From Clostridiales bacterium (GTDB lineage Bacteria; Bacillota; Clostridia; Lachnospirales; Lachnospiraceae): 45,681 bases of DNA. Position numbers and translations under genes: made by a program. Location: NCBI GenBank assembly GCA_012839295.1, contig DUNO01000040.1, forward strand, positions 1 through 45,681. Reading direction: 5' to 3'. Below, in pieces: positions 35,470 through 42,486 of the stretch (the first letter of the stretch is position 1; each line of letters begins with the position of its first letter). Under the pieces are notes generated by a model. It saw nothing but the letters and a program-made list of their open reading frames with translations, did no database searches and was not told the DNA's origin.

Positions 35470-36690
35470 TCATGATCTATAATCTGCGTTTATTTTCACG
35501 TAGTCATAGGTTAAGTCACAGCCCCAGGCGGTTGCCGTGGCCGTGCCTGCTTTTAGGTCGGCGGTTGCTTTTACTTCTTTCCCCGAGAGGATTTCCGTTG
35601 CGAATTCCTCGGAATAATCCGTTGCCATGCCATTTTCTACAAGCTTCAGCTTTCCGGCTCCGCTCTCAATAAACAGGTCTACTTTATCCGGGTCAAAATT
35701 CACGCCGGAATAACCAAGGGCGCAGATGATCCTTCCCCAGTTTGCGTCATTGCCAAATACAGCTGATTTTACCAGGTTGGAGGTAATGACCGACTTGCTT
35801 AATACCACTGCCTCCTCCTCGCTTGGGGCATTGATAACCTGCACCTCAAATAATTTGGTGGCACCCTCACCGTCAGCCGCCATTTTCTTGGAAAGCTCCG
35901 TTGTTACATAATTTAAGGCGGCGCAGAAGTTTTCGTAGTCCGTACCCTTTTCCGTGACCGGCTTATTGCCTGCCAGGCCATTTGCCAGCAGCAATAAGGA
36001 ATCGTTTGTCGAGGTGTCACGGTCGACGCTGATCATATTAAAGGATTTCTTAACGTCCGCACTTAAGGCTTCCTGTAACAGTTCCCTGCTGATTGCAAGA
36101 TCCGTCGTAATGACGCCCAGCATTGTAGCCATATTTGGATGGATCATGCCGGAGCCCTTTGCCATGCCGCCGATTTTAACTTCCTTGCCATCTACCAGAA
36201 AGGTCACGGCACATTCCTTGGAATAGGTATCCGTGGTCATAATCGCTTCAGCAGCCTGCAAGGCGGCCTCCCTGCCTTCCTTAAGTTCCGACGCCAGCAG
36301 CTTAACACCCTCCTGGATTACGGCAATCGGCAGCTGCTTGCCGATAACACCCGTTGAAGCGGTATATACGGCATTTACCGGAATGTCCATCGCTTGTGCT
36401 ACCGCCTTCGCCATCAGTTCGTTATTTAAGTCTCCTTCCGCACCGGTACATGCATTTGCAACTCCGCTGTTTAGGACCACCGCCTGAATAAATGGACTTT
36501 CCTTTGTTAATTTCATATCCCATTTTACAGGCGCTGCTTTTACTACATTTGTCGTAAAGGTTCCGGCCTGTACTGCCGGTACGGTTGAATATACCAAGGC
36601 CATATCTTTTCTGGCCTTCTTAATGCCTGCATATACACCGGCTGCCAAAAATCCCTGCGCTGCGGTAACACCGCCATCAATTATCTTCAT
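35470..36690 (-). CDS. argJ: Ornithine acetyltransferase / N-acetylglutamate synthase
   Basis: A 406-residue autoprocessed enzyme that moves the acetyl group from N-acetylornithine to glutamate, recycling it; many members can also use acetyl-CoA. The self-cleavage site and nucleophile Thr are in HPNMATMLG, near residue 190. NSGVANACTG and NDANWGRI are further family motifs. The ATG at 36690 lies behind AGGTG and gives the family start; the frame upstream runs through the leader hairpin at 36703-36747. No argC is found next to it, so that step is encoded elsewhere. Confidence 0.95.
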   Translation of the reverse strand: MKIIDGGVTAAQGFLAAGVYAGIKKARKDMALVYSTVPAVQAGTFTTNVVKAAPVKWDMKLTKESPFIQAVVLNSGVANACTGAEGDLNNELMAKAVAQAMDIPVNAVYTASTGVIGKQLPIAVIQEGVKLLASELKEGREAALQAAEAIMTTDTYSKECAVTFLVDGKEVKIGGMAKGSGMIHPNMATMLGVITTDLAISRELLQEALSADVKKSFNMISVDRDTSTNDSLLLLANGLAGNKPVTEKGTDYENFCAALNYVTTELSKKMAADGEGATKLFEVQVINAPSEEEAVVLSKSVITSNLVKSAVFGNDANWGRIICALGYSGVNFDPDKVDLFIESGAGKLKLVENGMATDYSEEFATEILSGKEVKATADLKAGTATATAWGCDLTYDYVKINADYRS

Positions 36691-36702
36691 CTTAACACCT
36701 GT

Positions 36703-36747
36703 GCCTTTCAATTTTTTTGATGACCTATTCAAAAAAATTGAATAGGC
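36703..36747 (-). promoter_or_regulatory. Dual-hairpin leader element upstream of argJ
   Basis: In the minus-strand RNA a long stem can form between 36729-36747 and 36703-36720, with one bulged base and an 8-base loop (AUAGGUCA). A shorter competing stem CCTATTC/GAATAGG inside 36724-36746 uses the same bases. A second copy with compensatory changes lies before degV (45631-45671). The element ends 12 nt before the argJ start and borders its ribosome binding site, so it could gate translation. Confidence 0.6.
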
Positions 36748-36758
36748 CTGAATGAAAA

Positions 36759-36785
36759 GGTTGAAAATGTTCTTTTTTCAACCTA
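36759..36785 (-). terminator. Possible terminator or stem after the GNAT gene
   Basis: AGGTTGAAAA and TTTTCAACCT pair over 10 bp with a 7-base loop, about 60 bp behind the acetyltransferase stop. On the minus strand a short T-rich stretch (TTTTCATT) follows, so it may be a weak terminator or the first part of the argJ leader. Confidence 0.45.
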
Positions 36786-36844
36786 ACCTCCCAAAGTGCC
36801 AAACCCATATCCCAAACAGAAGGATAGCACCTTTGCTTCTTTAT

Positions 36845-37261
36845 TTATAAAATCTCAAACGAATAAAAATTCAGTTCTTCCCGTTTTGTCCAGCCAAGGG
36901 CTTCCCAGAACCTGTTTCCCGGTTCATTCTCCGAAAAGCAGACCAGGGATAGCTTTATAATCCCTTCCTGCCCCATTGCCTCCGTTACCTTCCCTACAAG
37001 CTCCCCTCCAATGGATCTTCGCCGGCAGGAAGGCTTAACACAGGCATGGTATAAAAAACCGCGCCTGCCGTCATGCCCGCTTAGTATGGCTCCTATGATG
37101 CTTCCGCCATCAACTGCTACAAAATTCGTATTTGGGTTCCTTCTGACAAACCTTGCAATCCCCTCCCTGGAATCATCCAGGCTCCGCAATCCCATACCTG
37201 GTGTTGCTTTCCACAATTGATAAACCTCGTCGTAATCCTCCATTGTGAAATTACGTATCAA
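36845..37261 (-). CDS. GNAT family N-acetyltransferase
   Basis: A 138-residue single-domain acetyltransferase. The acetyl-CoA loop reads PSCRRRSIGGELV, and the end EPGNRFWEALGWTKREE is typical of GNAT enzymes. The substrate cannot be told. Its position before argJ invites an acetylglutamate-synthase idea, but it lacks ArgA features and is too short for the classical enzyme, so this is weak. The start is TTG, behind GGAGGTGAGG. Confidence 0.88.
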   Translation of the reverse strand: MIRNFTMEDYDEVYQLWKATPGMGLRSLDDSREGIARFVRRNPNTNFVAVDGGSIIGAILSGHDGRRGFLYHACVKPSCRRRSIGGELVGKVTEAMGQEGIIKLSLVCFSENEPGNRFWEALGWTKREELNFYSFEIL

Positions 37262-37347
37262 GAAACCTCACCTCCGGCCCTGCTGGAGAATAACCTCCGT
37301 CAGAAAATATTTATAATTATACATCTTAATTTAATTTTATGCAATAC

Positions 37348-37959
37348 CTATTTTAATTTTTTTATATCAATGCCTTTTTGCAGTAAAACCTCATATATTT
37401 TAGAAATCGGAAAACCTACAATATTATAATAATCACCTACGATTTCTTTGATATGGATTCCGAATTTTCCTTGGATTGCATAAGCACCGGCCTTATCCAT
37501 CGGTTCCCCTGTGGCAATATAGTCATTGATCTGTTCCAGGGTGAGGGGCTGCACCCTTACCTTTGTACTGACCGCAAAGGAAACCTGCTCTTCAAAACCA
37601 TATTTATTCTTTATAATAATGCTAACTCCTGTAATTACCTCATGGGCATCATCTGACAGCATACTCAGCATCCTGACGGCATCCTGCACATTTCCCGGTT
37701 TTCCAAGGGCATGCTCCTTATAAAACACCATGGTATCTGCCCCAATGATAATCACATCCTGGTACTGGGGAAACTGTAGCTGCTGCTTTTTCAGCACCTC
37801 AGCTGTCTTTAACCTGGCAAGGGCCTGTACCATTTCTTCCGGTACTGTCTCCTCCACTACCTCCATCACATTTGCCGGTATTACCTGATAGCTGATTCCC
37901 ATTGTTTCCATGATTTCTTTCCTTCTTGGTGATTCTGATGCCAATATAATCTGATACAT
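37348..37959 (-). CDS. maf: Maf-like nucleoside triphosphate pyrophosphatase
   Basis: A 203-residue house-cleaning enzyme that hydrolyses non-canonical or modified nucleotides (dTTP/UTP class in many members). IILASESPRRKEIM, IIGADTMVF, and the end GDYYNIVGFPISK are family motifs. The ATG at 37959 is preferred since the family starts there and GAAAGGAAC lies upstream. A promoter is proposed at 38007-38034. Confidence 0.94.
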   Translation of the reverse strand: MYQIILASESPRRKEIMETMGISYQVIPANVMEVVEETVPEEMVQALARLKTAEVLKKQQLQFPQYQDVIIIGADTMVFYKEHALGKPGNVQDAVRMLSMLSDDAHEVITGVSIIIKNKYGFEEQVSFAVSTKVRVQPLTLEQINDYIATGEPMDKAGAYAIQGKFGIHIKEIVGDYYNIVGFPISKIYEVLLQKGIDIKKLK

Positions 37960-38006
37960 AATGACTGTTCCTTTCTTCCTTAACATTCTTTTGATAATTG
38001 CAACCT

Positions 38007-38034
38007 TATATAACTAATTCATTTTTTTATGCAA
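38007..38034 (-). promoter_or_regulatory. Possible promoter of maf
   Basis: On the minus strand TTGCAT (38029-38034), a 16-bp spacer and TATATA (38007-38012), about 48 bp upstream of the maf start. The rest of the 360-bp gap up to the small membrane gene shows no further gene with a ribosome binding site. Confidence 0.5.
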
Positions 38035-38319
38035 CCGGTGCTGGTTCCTGGATTTCTCAATTACTATTAAGGTTTTTTATTTTTACACCAAAGTCTTATT
38101 TCATTTTTGCTTCCAGTATTCCCGGCCTTTACTTTTATTATAATAATCCTGGACTACATGTAAATAGCCGTTTCCAATTTACGGCGGCATAATTTTTGTT
38201 TTCTCTTTTCATTCAGAAGAAAAACCGGATGAATCTTTTCCAGTTTTGCTTGTATCTTTTTCCAGTCCGATATAGAATAGCAGTATAAGCAAACGTTAAC
38301 AGTCCATGGAGGTACTATG

Positions 38320-38550
38320 ATGAGAATTCCTAAAATAATTACGGCATTACTGTATTTCATTTCTGCAGCCATGCTCATCCTTTCTTCAATATTAAGTAAA
38401 AACTTTGTATTTATCCTTCTCGGAGGCTGCTGTCTTTGTATTGGAATTGTTAGTATCACCTCCAGTAAAAAGAAGAATGCTTCCAGAAAAAAGCAAGGGC
38501 AGAGATATGGAAGGGCAAGGATGACAGACAAGAGTTCAACCCAAAAATGA
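38320..38550 (+). CDS. Small membrane protein, unknown function
   Basis: A 76-residue protein with two hydrophobic segments (about residues 5-24 and 28-46) and a basic, Lys/Arg/Ser-rich C-terminal tail. It is selected over the overlapping minus-strand frame because GGAGG (38308-38312) lies 7 bp before the ATG and the two-helix topology is coherent. It stands alone, 177 bp upstream of argG on the same strand. I do not recognise a family. Confidence 0.65.
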   Translation: MRIPKIITALLYFISAAMLILSSILSKNFVFILLGGCCLCIGIVSITSSKKKNASRKKQGQRYGRARMTDKSSTQK

Positions 38551-38599
38551 ACCCTCCTTCATCCCTTTTTACATTTTTCATACTTTATGCATTTTCCTC

Positions 38600-38628
38600 T
38601 TGCATAATAATTAATTATGTTGTATATT
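38600..38628 (+). promoter_or_regulatory. Promoter of argG with ArgR-like operator
   Basis: TTGCAT (38600-38605), a 17-bp spacer and TATATT (38623-38628) lie about 100 bp before argG. Between the hexamers is the imperfect palindrome CATAAT-AATTA-ATTATG (38603-38619), which resembles the A/T-rich ARG boxes bound by ArgR/AhrC. A repressor bound there would block the polymerase. The operator assignment is inference. Confidence 0.6.
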
Positions 38629-38726
38629 TAAACACATATTAATAAAAACAACTTCTGGATATCTTACGGGGACTAAAACCAGCCTCCCGTAAAAAACAGA
38701 ATCATAAATTTTAGGAGGTATCATAT

Positions 38727-39944
38727 ATGAAAGAAAAGGTTATTCTCGCTTATTCCGGCGGTCTTGACACCACTGCCATTATCCCCTGGTTAAAGGAAAA
38801 TTACGATTATGACGTAGTATGTGTGTGCATTGATGTGGGCCAGGGCAACGAGCTTGACGGCTTGGAGGAAAGGGCTGCATTATCAGGGGCAACAAAGCTG
38901 TACATCGAGGATGTTGTTGATGAATTTGTAAATGACTACGTTCTTCCCTGCGTAAAAGCAAATGCGGTATATGAAAACAAATACTTATTGGGCACTTCCA
39001 TGGCACGCCCCGTAATCGCAAAAAGACTTGTAGAAATTGCCCGGCAGGAAGGCGCTACTGCCATCTGCCACGGTGCTACCGGTAAGGGAAATGACCAGGT
39101 ACGCTTTGAATTGACCATCAAGGCTCTTGCCCCGGATCTTAAAATCATCGCTCCCTGGAGGACCTGGACCATGTCCTCCCGTGAAGAGGAAATCGAATAC
39201 TGCGGGAAGCACGGCATCCATCTGCCCTTCTCTGCTGACAACAGCTATTCCCGTGACCGTAACCTATGGCATATCAGCCATGAAGGCCTCGAGCTTGAGG
39301 ATCCGGCAAATGCGCCGAACTATGATCATCTGCTGGTACTCGGTGTAGCCCCGGAAAAAGCTCCTGAGGAAGGAGCAACCCTCAGCCTGTCCTTTGAAAA
39401 GGGTATCCCTACCGCATTAAACGGCAAGAAAATGTCTGCAACGGATATCATCAAGGAATTAAATGCAATTGGCGGAAAGCATGGCATTGGTATCGTGGAT
39501 ATCGTAGAAAACCGCGTCGTAGGCATGAAATCCCGCGGTGTATATGAGACCCCCGGCGGCACTATCCTAATGGAAGCGCATACGCAGCTGGAGGAATTAA
39601 TCCTTGACCGGGCTACCCTTAGTGCAAAGAAAGAGGTTGCCAACCGTTTTGCAGATATCGTATATGAAGGAAAATGGTTCACACCCCTAAGAGAGGCATA
39701 CCAGGCCTTCGTAGATGTTACACAGGAATATGTAACCGGTGAAGTTAAGCTAAAGCTGTATAAGGGCAACATCATTAAGCAGGGTACTACCTCACCCTAT
39801 TCCTTATATAACGAGAGCATTGCATCCTTTACTACCGGTGATCTTTATAACCATCATGATGCAGAGGGCTTTATCAATCTCTTTGGATTGTCCTTAAAAG
39901 TACGTGCGATGAAGATGGCTTCCATAGATAATAAGGATAAATAG
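38727..39944 (+). CDS. argG: Argininosuccinate synthase
   Basis: A 405-residue ATP-dependent enzyme that joins citrulline and aspartate, the second-last step of arginine synthesis. The PP-loop ATP site [10 protein letters not shown] and later [15 protein letters not shown] and [11 protein letters not shown] are diagnostic. AGGAGG lies 9 bp before the ATG. No argH or argF follows; a strong hairpin 17 bp behind the stop suggests a single-gene transcript. It is on the opposite strand from argJBD, 2 kb away. Confidence 0.97.
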   Translation: MKEKVILAYSGGLDTTAIIPWLKENYDYDVVCVCIDVGQGNELDGLEERAALSGATKLYIEDVVDEFVNDYVLPCVKANAVYENKYLLGTSMARPVIAKRLVEIARQEGATAICHGATGKGNDQVRFELTIKALAPDLKIIAPWRTWTMSSREEEIEYCGKHGIHLPFSADNSYSRDRNLWHISHEGLELEDPANAPNYDHLLVLGVAPEKAPEEGATLSLSFEKGIPTALNGKKMSATDIIKELNAIGGKHGIGIVDIVENRVVGMKSRGVYETPGGTILMEAHTQLEELILDRATLSAKKEVANRFADIVYEGKWFTPLREAYQAFVDVTQEYVTGEVKLKLYKGNIIKQGTTSPYSLYNESIASFTTGDLYNHHDAEGFINLFGLSLKVRAMKMASIDNKDK

Positions 39945-39960
39945 GTTTACTCCTTCTTTG

Positions 39961-40015
39961 ATATAATATAAACGGGTCCGTATCACATCCTGATACGGAT
40001 CCGTTTATATTATAT
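39961..40015 (+). terminator. Long hairpin after argG
   Basis: A 25-bp stem (39961-39985 with 39991-40015) has a 5-base loop and only one non-Watson-Crick position, which would be a G-U pair in RNA. It lies 17 bp behind argG. The A/T-rich outer end stands in for a T-run and could act in both directions. Confidence 0.7.
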
Positions 40016-40034
40016 CCCCTGGCTATTTCCATTG

Positions 40035-40063
40035 ATACACACGTTTAGGAGTGTGTATTTTTT
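40035..40063 (+). terminator. Second terminator after argG
   Basis: ATACACAC and GTGTGTAT form an 8-bp stem with an 8-base loop followed by TTTTT, a standard plus-strand Rho-independent terminator. Confidence 0.75.
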
Positions 40064-40094
40064 CTACCCTTTTTCAACCACAGTATGCAGCCGG

Positions 40095-40303
40095 GCTTTC
40101 AAAGGCTCCACATCAAAGGCTGCTTCTGCAATAAAAGCGGCGATTGAAGCCGGTGAACTGGCCCAGGAACGCCGGAACAGCTATATTTCACTAAAAAGTG
40201 AAGCAAATACTCCGATGACAAGGTTAGCTATTTACGGCAGAGACAACAATGGGGCAAGGAAATAGCAAAATGGAGCAAACAGAAAATGAAAGAACGCTGG
40301 TAA
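40095..40303 (+). pseudogene. Remnant of an rsgA paralogue (C-terminal part)
   Basis: The frame around 40128-40213 reads SAIKAAIEAGELAQERRNSY, which closely resembles the segment after the zinc site of RsgA proteins. About position 40213 the frame must shift by one base to continue as DDKVSYLRQRQQWGKEIAKW and end at the stop 40301-40303. That ending is typical of a second, longer RsgA type in Clostridia. The upstream zinc-knuckle cysteines are garbled and the GTPase domain is gone. It differs from the intact gene at 10628, so it derives from another paralogue or donor. Confidence 0.7.
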
Positions 40304-40318
40304 CAGGCGGGGAGTTGT

Positions 40319-40372
40319 AAAAAAGACCCGGTATCTTGCAGAGCTATCCTGGCTTCTGCAAGATCTACCGGG
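40319..40372 (-). terminator. Terminator of the hydrolase gene
   Basis: A long interrupted stem with arms at 40327-40342 and 40355-40372 (CCCGGTA, CTTGCAGA and complements) is followed on the minus strand by six T (40319-40324). It lies 78 bp after the hydrolase stop. On the plus strand a CTTCTTTC tract would serve the old rsgA paralogue. Confidence 0.8.
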
Positions 40373-40449
40373 CCTTCTTTCTATTTTGCATCTCTTTTTT
40401 ACATCGGGCAGATGTATGCTGTCCATTGGGCTCCAGAGTACTTTTCCCT

Positions 40450-41346
40450 CTAAACATACTTGTTTAGGAAGTCCTCCACCCTTCTTTCATACCCCTCCCG
40501 ATTCGTAATATAGCTGGCCGCATGACGAGCCTTCGCGACCAGGTAAATTGCTTTTTTATTCTTCTTCGCCCGGTACATCTCCTTTGACATCCTGCAGGGC
40601 ACCATATTATCTATCTTTCCATGGATAAAGAGAACCGGGGTTTCCACCTCGCTTACTATCTTAATCGGCGATACCTGCCGGTAGCGGAAGCCGGCGCGCA
40701 GATAAGTCAAATGGCCTACCACAGGGATTAACCAGCTGGGCAGATGATAATACTGCTTCAACTGATGCTTAAGCAGCTCGGTCAGATCCGAATAAGCACA
40801 GTCTGCAATTGCACACTTTACCCTGCTGTCAATCCCAAGGTGCAACAGTACGGTCGCTGCGCCCATGGATTCGCCATGGGTTATAACCTTGCAGTCAGGT
40901 CCATAATTTTGATAGCACCAATCCACAACCCTCAGCAAATCATACCGCTCATAAAATCCCATGGAGGTATGGGCCTTTCCGCTTTCACCATGGTTACGGT
41001 GGTCATACATCAAAACCGAATATCCAAGCCTTAAGAAGAAATCGGTATATTTAATACAGCCATACTTTGCATAGCCAAAGCCGTGGCAGAAGATAGCAAT
41101 TTTTTTACCAGGGCTTTCCGGGCTATTTTCAGGACATTCCACCAATTCACAGGACAGCTGGTAGCCATAATCTGATTTTACCCGGAAGGACTTTTTCTTC
41201 CTGTTATGGTAGGCCGCAGCATCAATGTTCCGGTTGGCAAGCTCCCGCCGCAGCCCCTTTTGGTAGGTTACTCCCCTGGGCTTAATAATTAAGTTTGACA
41301 AACACCACAAGCATTCAAATAAACAAACAACAAAAAACCTTATCAT
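40450..41346 (-). CDS. Alpha/beta hydrolase with N-terminal membrane anchor
   Basis: A 298-residue serine hydrolase of the lysophospholipase/aminopeptidase S33 type. A short hydrophobic N-terminus (residues 2-20) probably anchors it. The nucleophile elbow is GESMG, the oxyanion region FCHGFGYAKYG, the acid Asp is in FIHGKIDNMVP, and the His is in ARHAASY. Substrate unknown. GGGGATG precedes the ATG. It stands as a single gene with its own terminator, divergent from the nucleotidyltransferase remnant. Confidence 0.88.
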   Translation of the reverse strand: MIRFFVVCLFECLWCLSNLIIKPRGVTYQKGLRRELANRNIDAAAYHNRKKKSFRVKSDYGYQLSCELVECPENSPESPGKKIAIFCHGFGYAKYGCIKYTDFFLRLGYSVLMYDHRNHGESGKAHTSMGFYERYDLLRVVDWCYQNYGPDCKVITHGESMGAATVLLHLGIDSRVKCAIADCAYSDLTELLKHQLKQYYHLPSWLIPVVGHLTYLRAGFRYRQVSPIKIVSEVETPVLFIHGKIDNMVPCRMSKEMYRAKKNKKAIYLVAKARHAASYITNREGYERRVEDFLNKYV

Positions 41347-41451
41347 TGCTTTACATCCCCATCATATTCTTATGAAGTAATCATCCCCAAACAATCCTTT
41401 CTTATTCATCTGTTAATTAGCGTAAAAACTTATTTTATTACGTTATTTGTA

Positions 41452-41481
41452 TTTACAGTATTAAACAAGTTGATTTATAAT
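41452..41481 (+). promoter_or_regulatory. Promoter of the nucleotidyltransferase remnant
   Basis: TTTACA (41452-41457), an 18-bp spacer and a perfect TATAAT (41476-41481) lie about 55 bp before the 28-codon frame. A minus-strand TTGATA with TATAAA, 16 bp apart, overlaps the region and could drive the hydrolase. The rest of the 190-bp gap shows no other feature. Confidence 0.6.
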
Positions 41482-41536
41482 ATGACTATATATCTTATCA
41501 AAATAGCAATATTATTTTAACAGGAGGGTCATATTC

Positions 41537-41623
41537 ATGGGAAAAGACAATCTTCAAGAGCTTTTGCAAGCGATATGTGCCAATACCAATAAAATATTTG
41601 GGAATAAACTTGTTAGTCTATAA
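41537..41623 (+). pseudogene. Truncated start of a nucleotidyltransferase (MNT-like) gene
   Basis: A 28-codon frame (MGKDNLQELLQAICANTNKI and 8 more residues ending in NKLVSL) begins behind AGGAGG with an intact promoter. It resembles the N-terminal helix of minimal nucleotidyltransferases, which continues in intact members into a strand and the GS(x)ARG motif. Here a stop follows exactly where that strand should begin, and the GDPD gene starts 20 bp further on. Either a deletion removed the body of the gene or this is a real small peptide. The family assignment is inference from a short match. Confidence 0.5.
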
Positions 41624-41643
41624 GCAATGCGGTATACTTTCTA

Positions 41644-42468
41644 TCATTCCACCTTTGGTATAAAGCTATCAAAAATAAACAGCTCATAATATTCCCTGCA
41701 GCTGTCCAGCTCCGCCTGTGACTGAATTGTCCAGGCTGCTGTTTTGACATGGTACAGCTTTCTGCAGATGGTAAATGACAGCCCTGTTTTATAAACATGA
41801 TGGTATGCGATAAAATCCGGCTTGGTCAGGAAATTCAAAAGCAAATGCTTTAACATAAAATACTGAAACCTATTCCCGTCAATCTTTTCCTTAATAAAAT
41901 CCGTTGACAGCTGCCCCCGGACCACCTCCGGATAGTGCTGCTTATACCAGATCAACCCAAAGGGGTTAAAGGATTCAATACAATATACCCCCTTATAATC
42001 CTTCAGCAGCTCCGATACCACCGTACACAATGCAGCCGCCGTCCAGGGGATCTTAAACTCTATAATCAGGGGTACCTTTCCATCAACCAGCTCCAATACC
42101 TCCTCTAAGGTAGGTATCTTCTCCTGCGATTGAAATAATGTATACTGCTTAAGTTCCCCGTAAGTATGCTCCGAAATCTTAATATCCACTCCACAGGCAC
42201 GCCTCAAATTATAATCATGCATCACTACCGGAACCAGATCCTTCGTCAGCTGTACATCCAGTTCAATCCCATACCCCTTCTCCACCGCCCTGTGAAAAGC
42301 CTTCAAAGAGTTCTCCGGTGCCTCCCCATTATTATCATGCAGCCCCCGGTGGGCATATAACCACCCATCCAACTGTTTCCCCGCCGGATTACGCCTAAGC
42401 TTTGGCATAACCGCCAGCAAATAAACCGCTACCACAACAAATATAATAATCAGCAAAATTTCTAACAT
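41644..42468 (-). CDS. Glycerophosphodiester phosphodiesterase family protein
   Basis: A 274-residue TIM-barrel phosphodiesterase with an N-terminal membrane segment (residues 2-19). The catalytic His is in YAHRGLHD; PENSLKAFHRA, ELDVQLTKD with metal ligands and VMHDYNLRR with the second His are all present. It probably cleaves glycerophosphodiesters from lipid turnover at the membrane. It follows the MFS gene by 18 bp, so the two are likely one operon. Confidence 0.93.
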   Translation of the reverse strand: MLEILLIIIFVVVAVYLLAVMPKLRRNPAGKQLDGWLYAHRGLHDNNGEAPENSLKAFHRAVEKGYGIELDVQLTKDLVPVVMHDYNLRRACGVDIKISEHTYGELKQYTLFQSQEKIPTLEEVLELVDGKVPLIIEFKIPWTAAALCTVVSELLKDYKGVYCIESFNPFGLIWYKQHYPEVVRGQLSTDFIKEKIDGNRFQYFMLKHLLLNFLTKPDFIAYHHVYKTGLSFTICRKLYHVKTAAWTIQSQAELDSCREYYELFIFDSFIPKVE

Positions 42469-42486
42469 CCCAGCAAAACGCCCCTC

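Noticed and set aside
36845-37261. N-acetylglutamate synthase (ArgA)
   Set aside because: The protein is a 138-residue generic GNAT without an amino-acid kinase-like domain. Position before argJ alone is not enough.
38154-38531. 125-codon minus-strand frame opposite the small membrane gene
   Set aside because: It has no ribosome binding site, whereas the plus-strand frame has GGAGG at 7 bp. Its hydrophobic parts mirror the membrane segments of the plus-strand protein.
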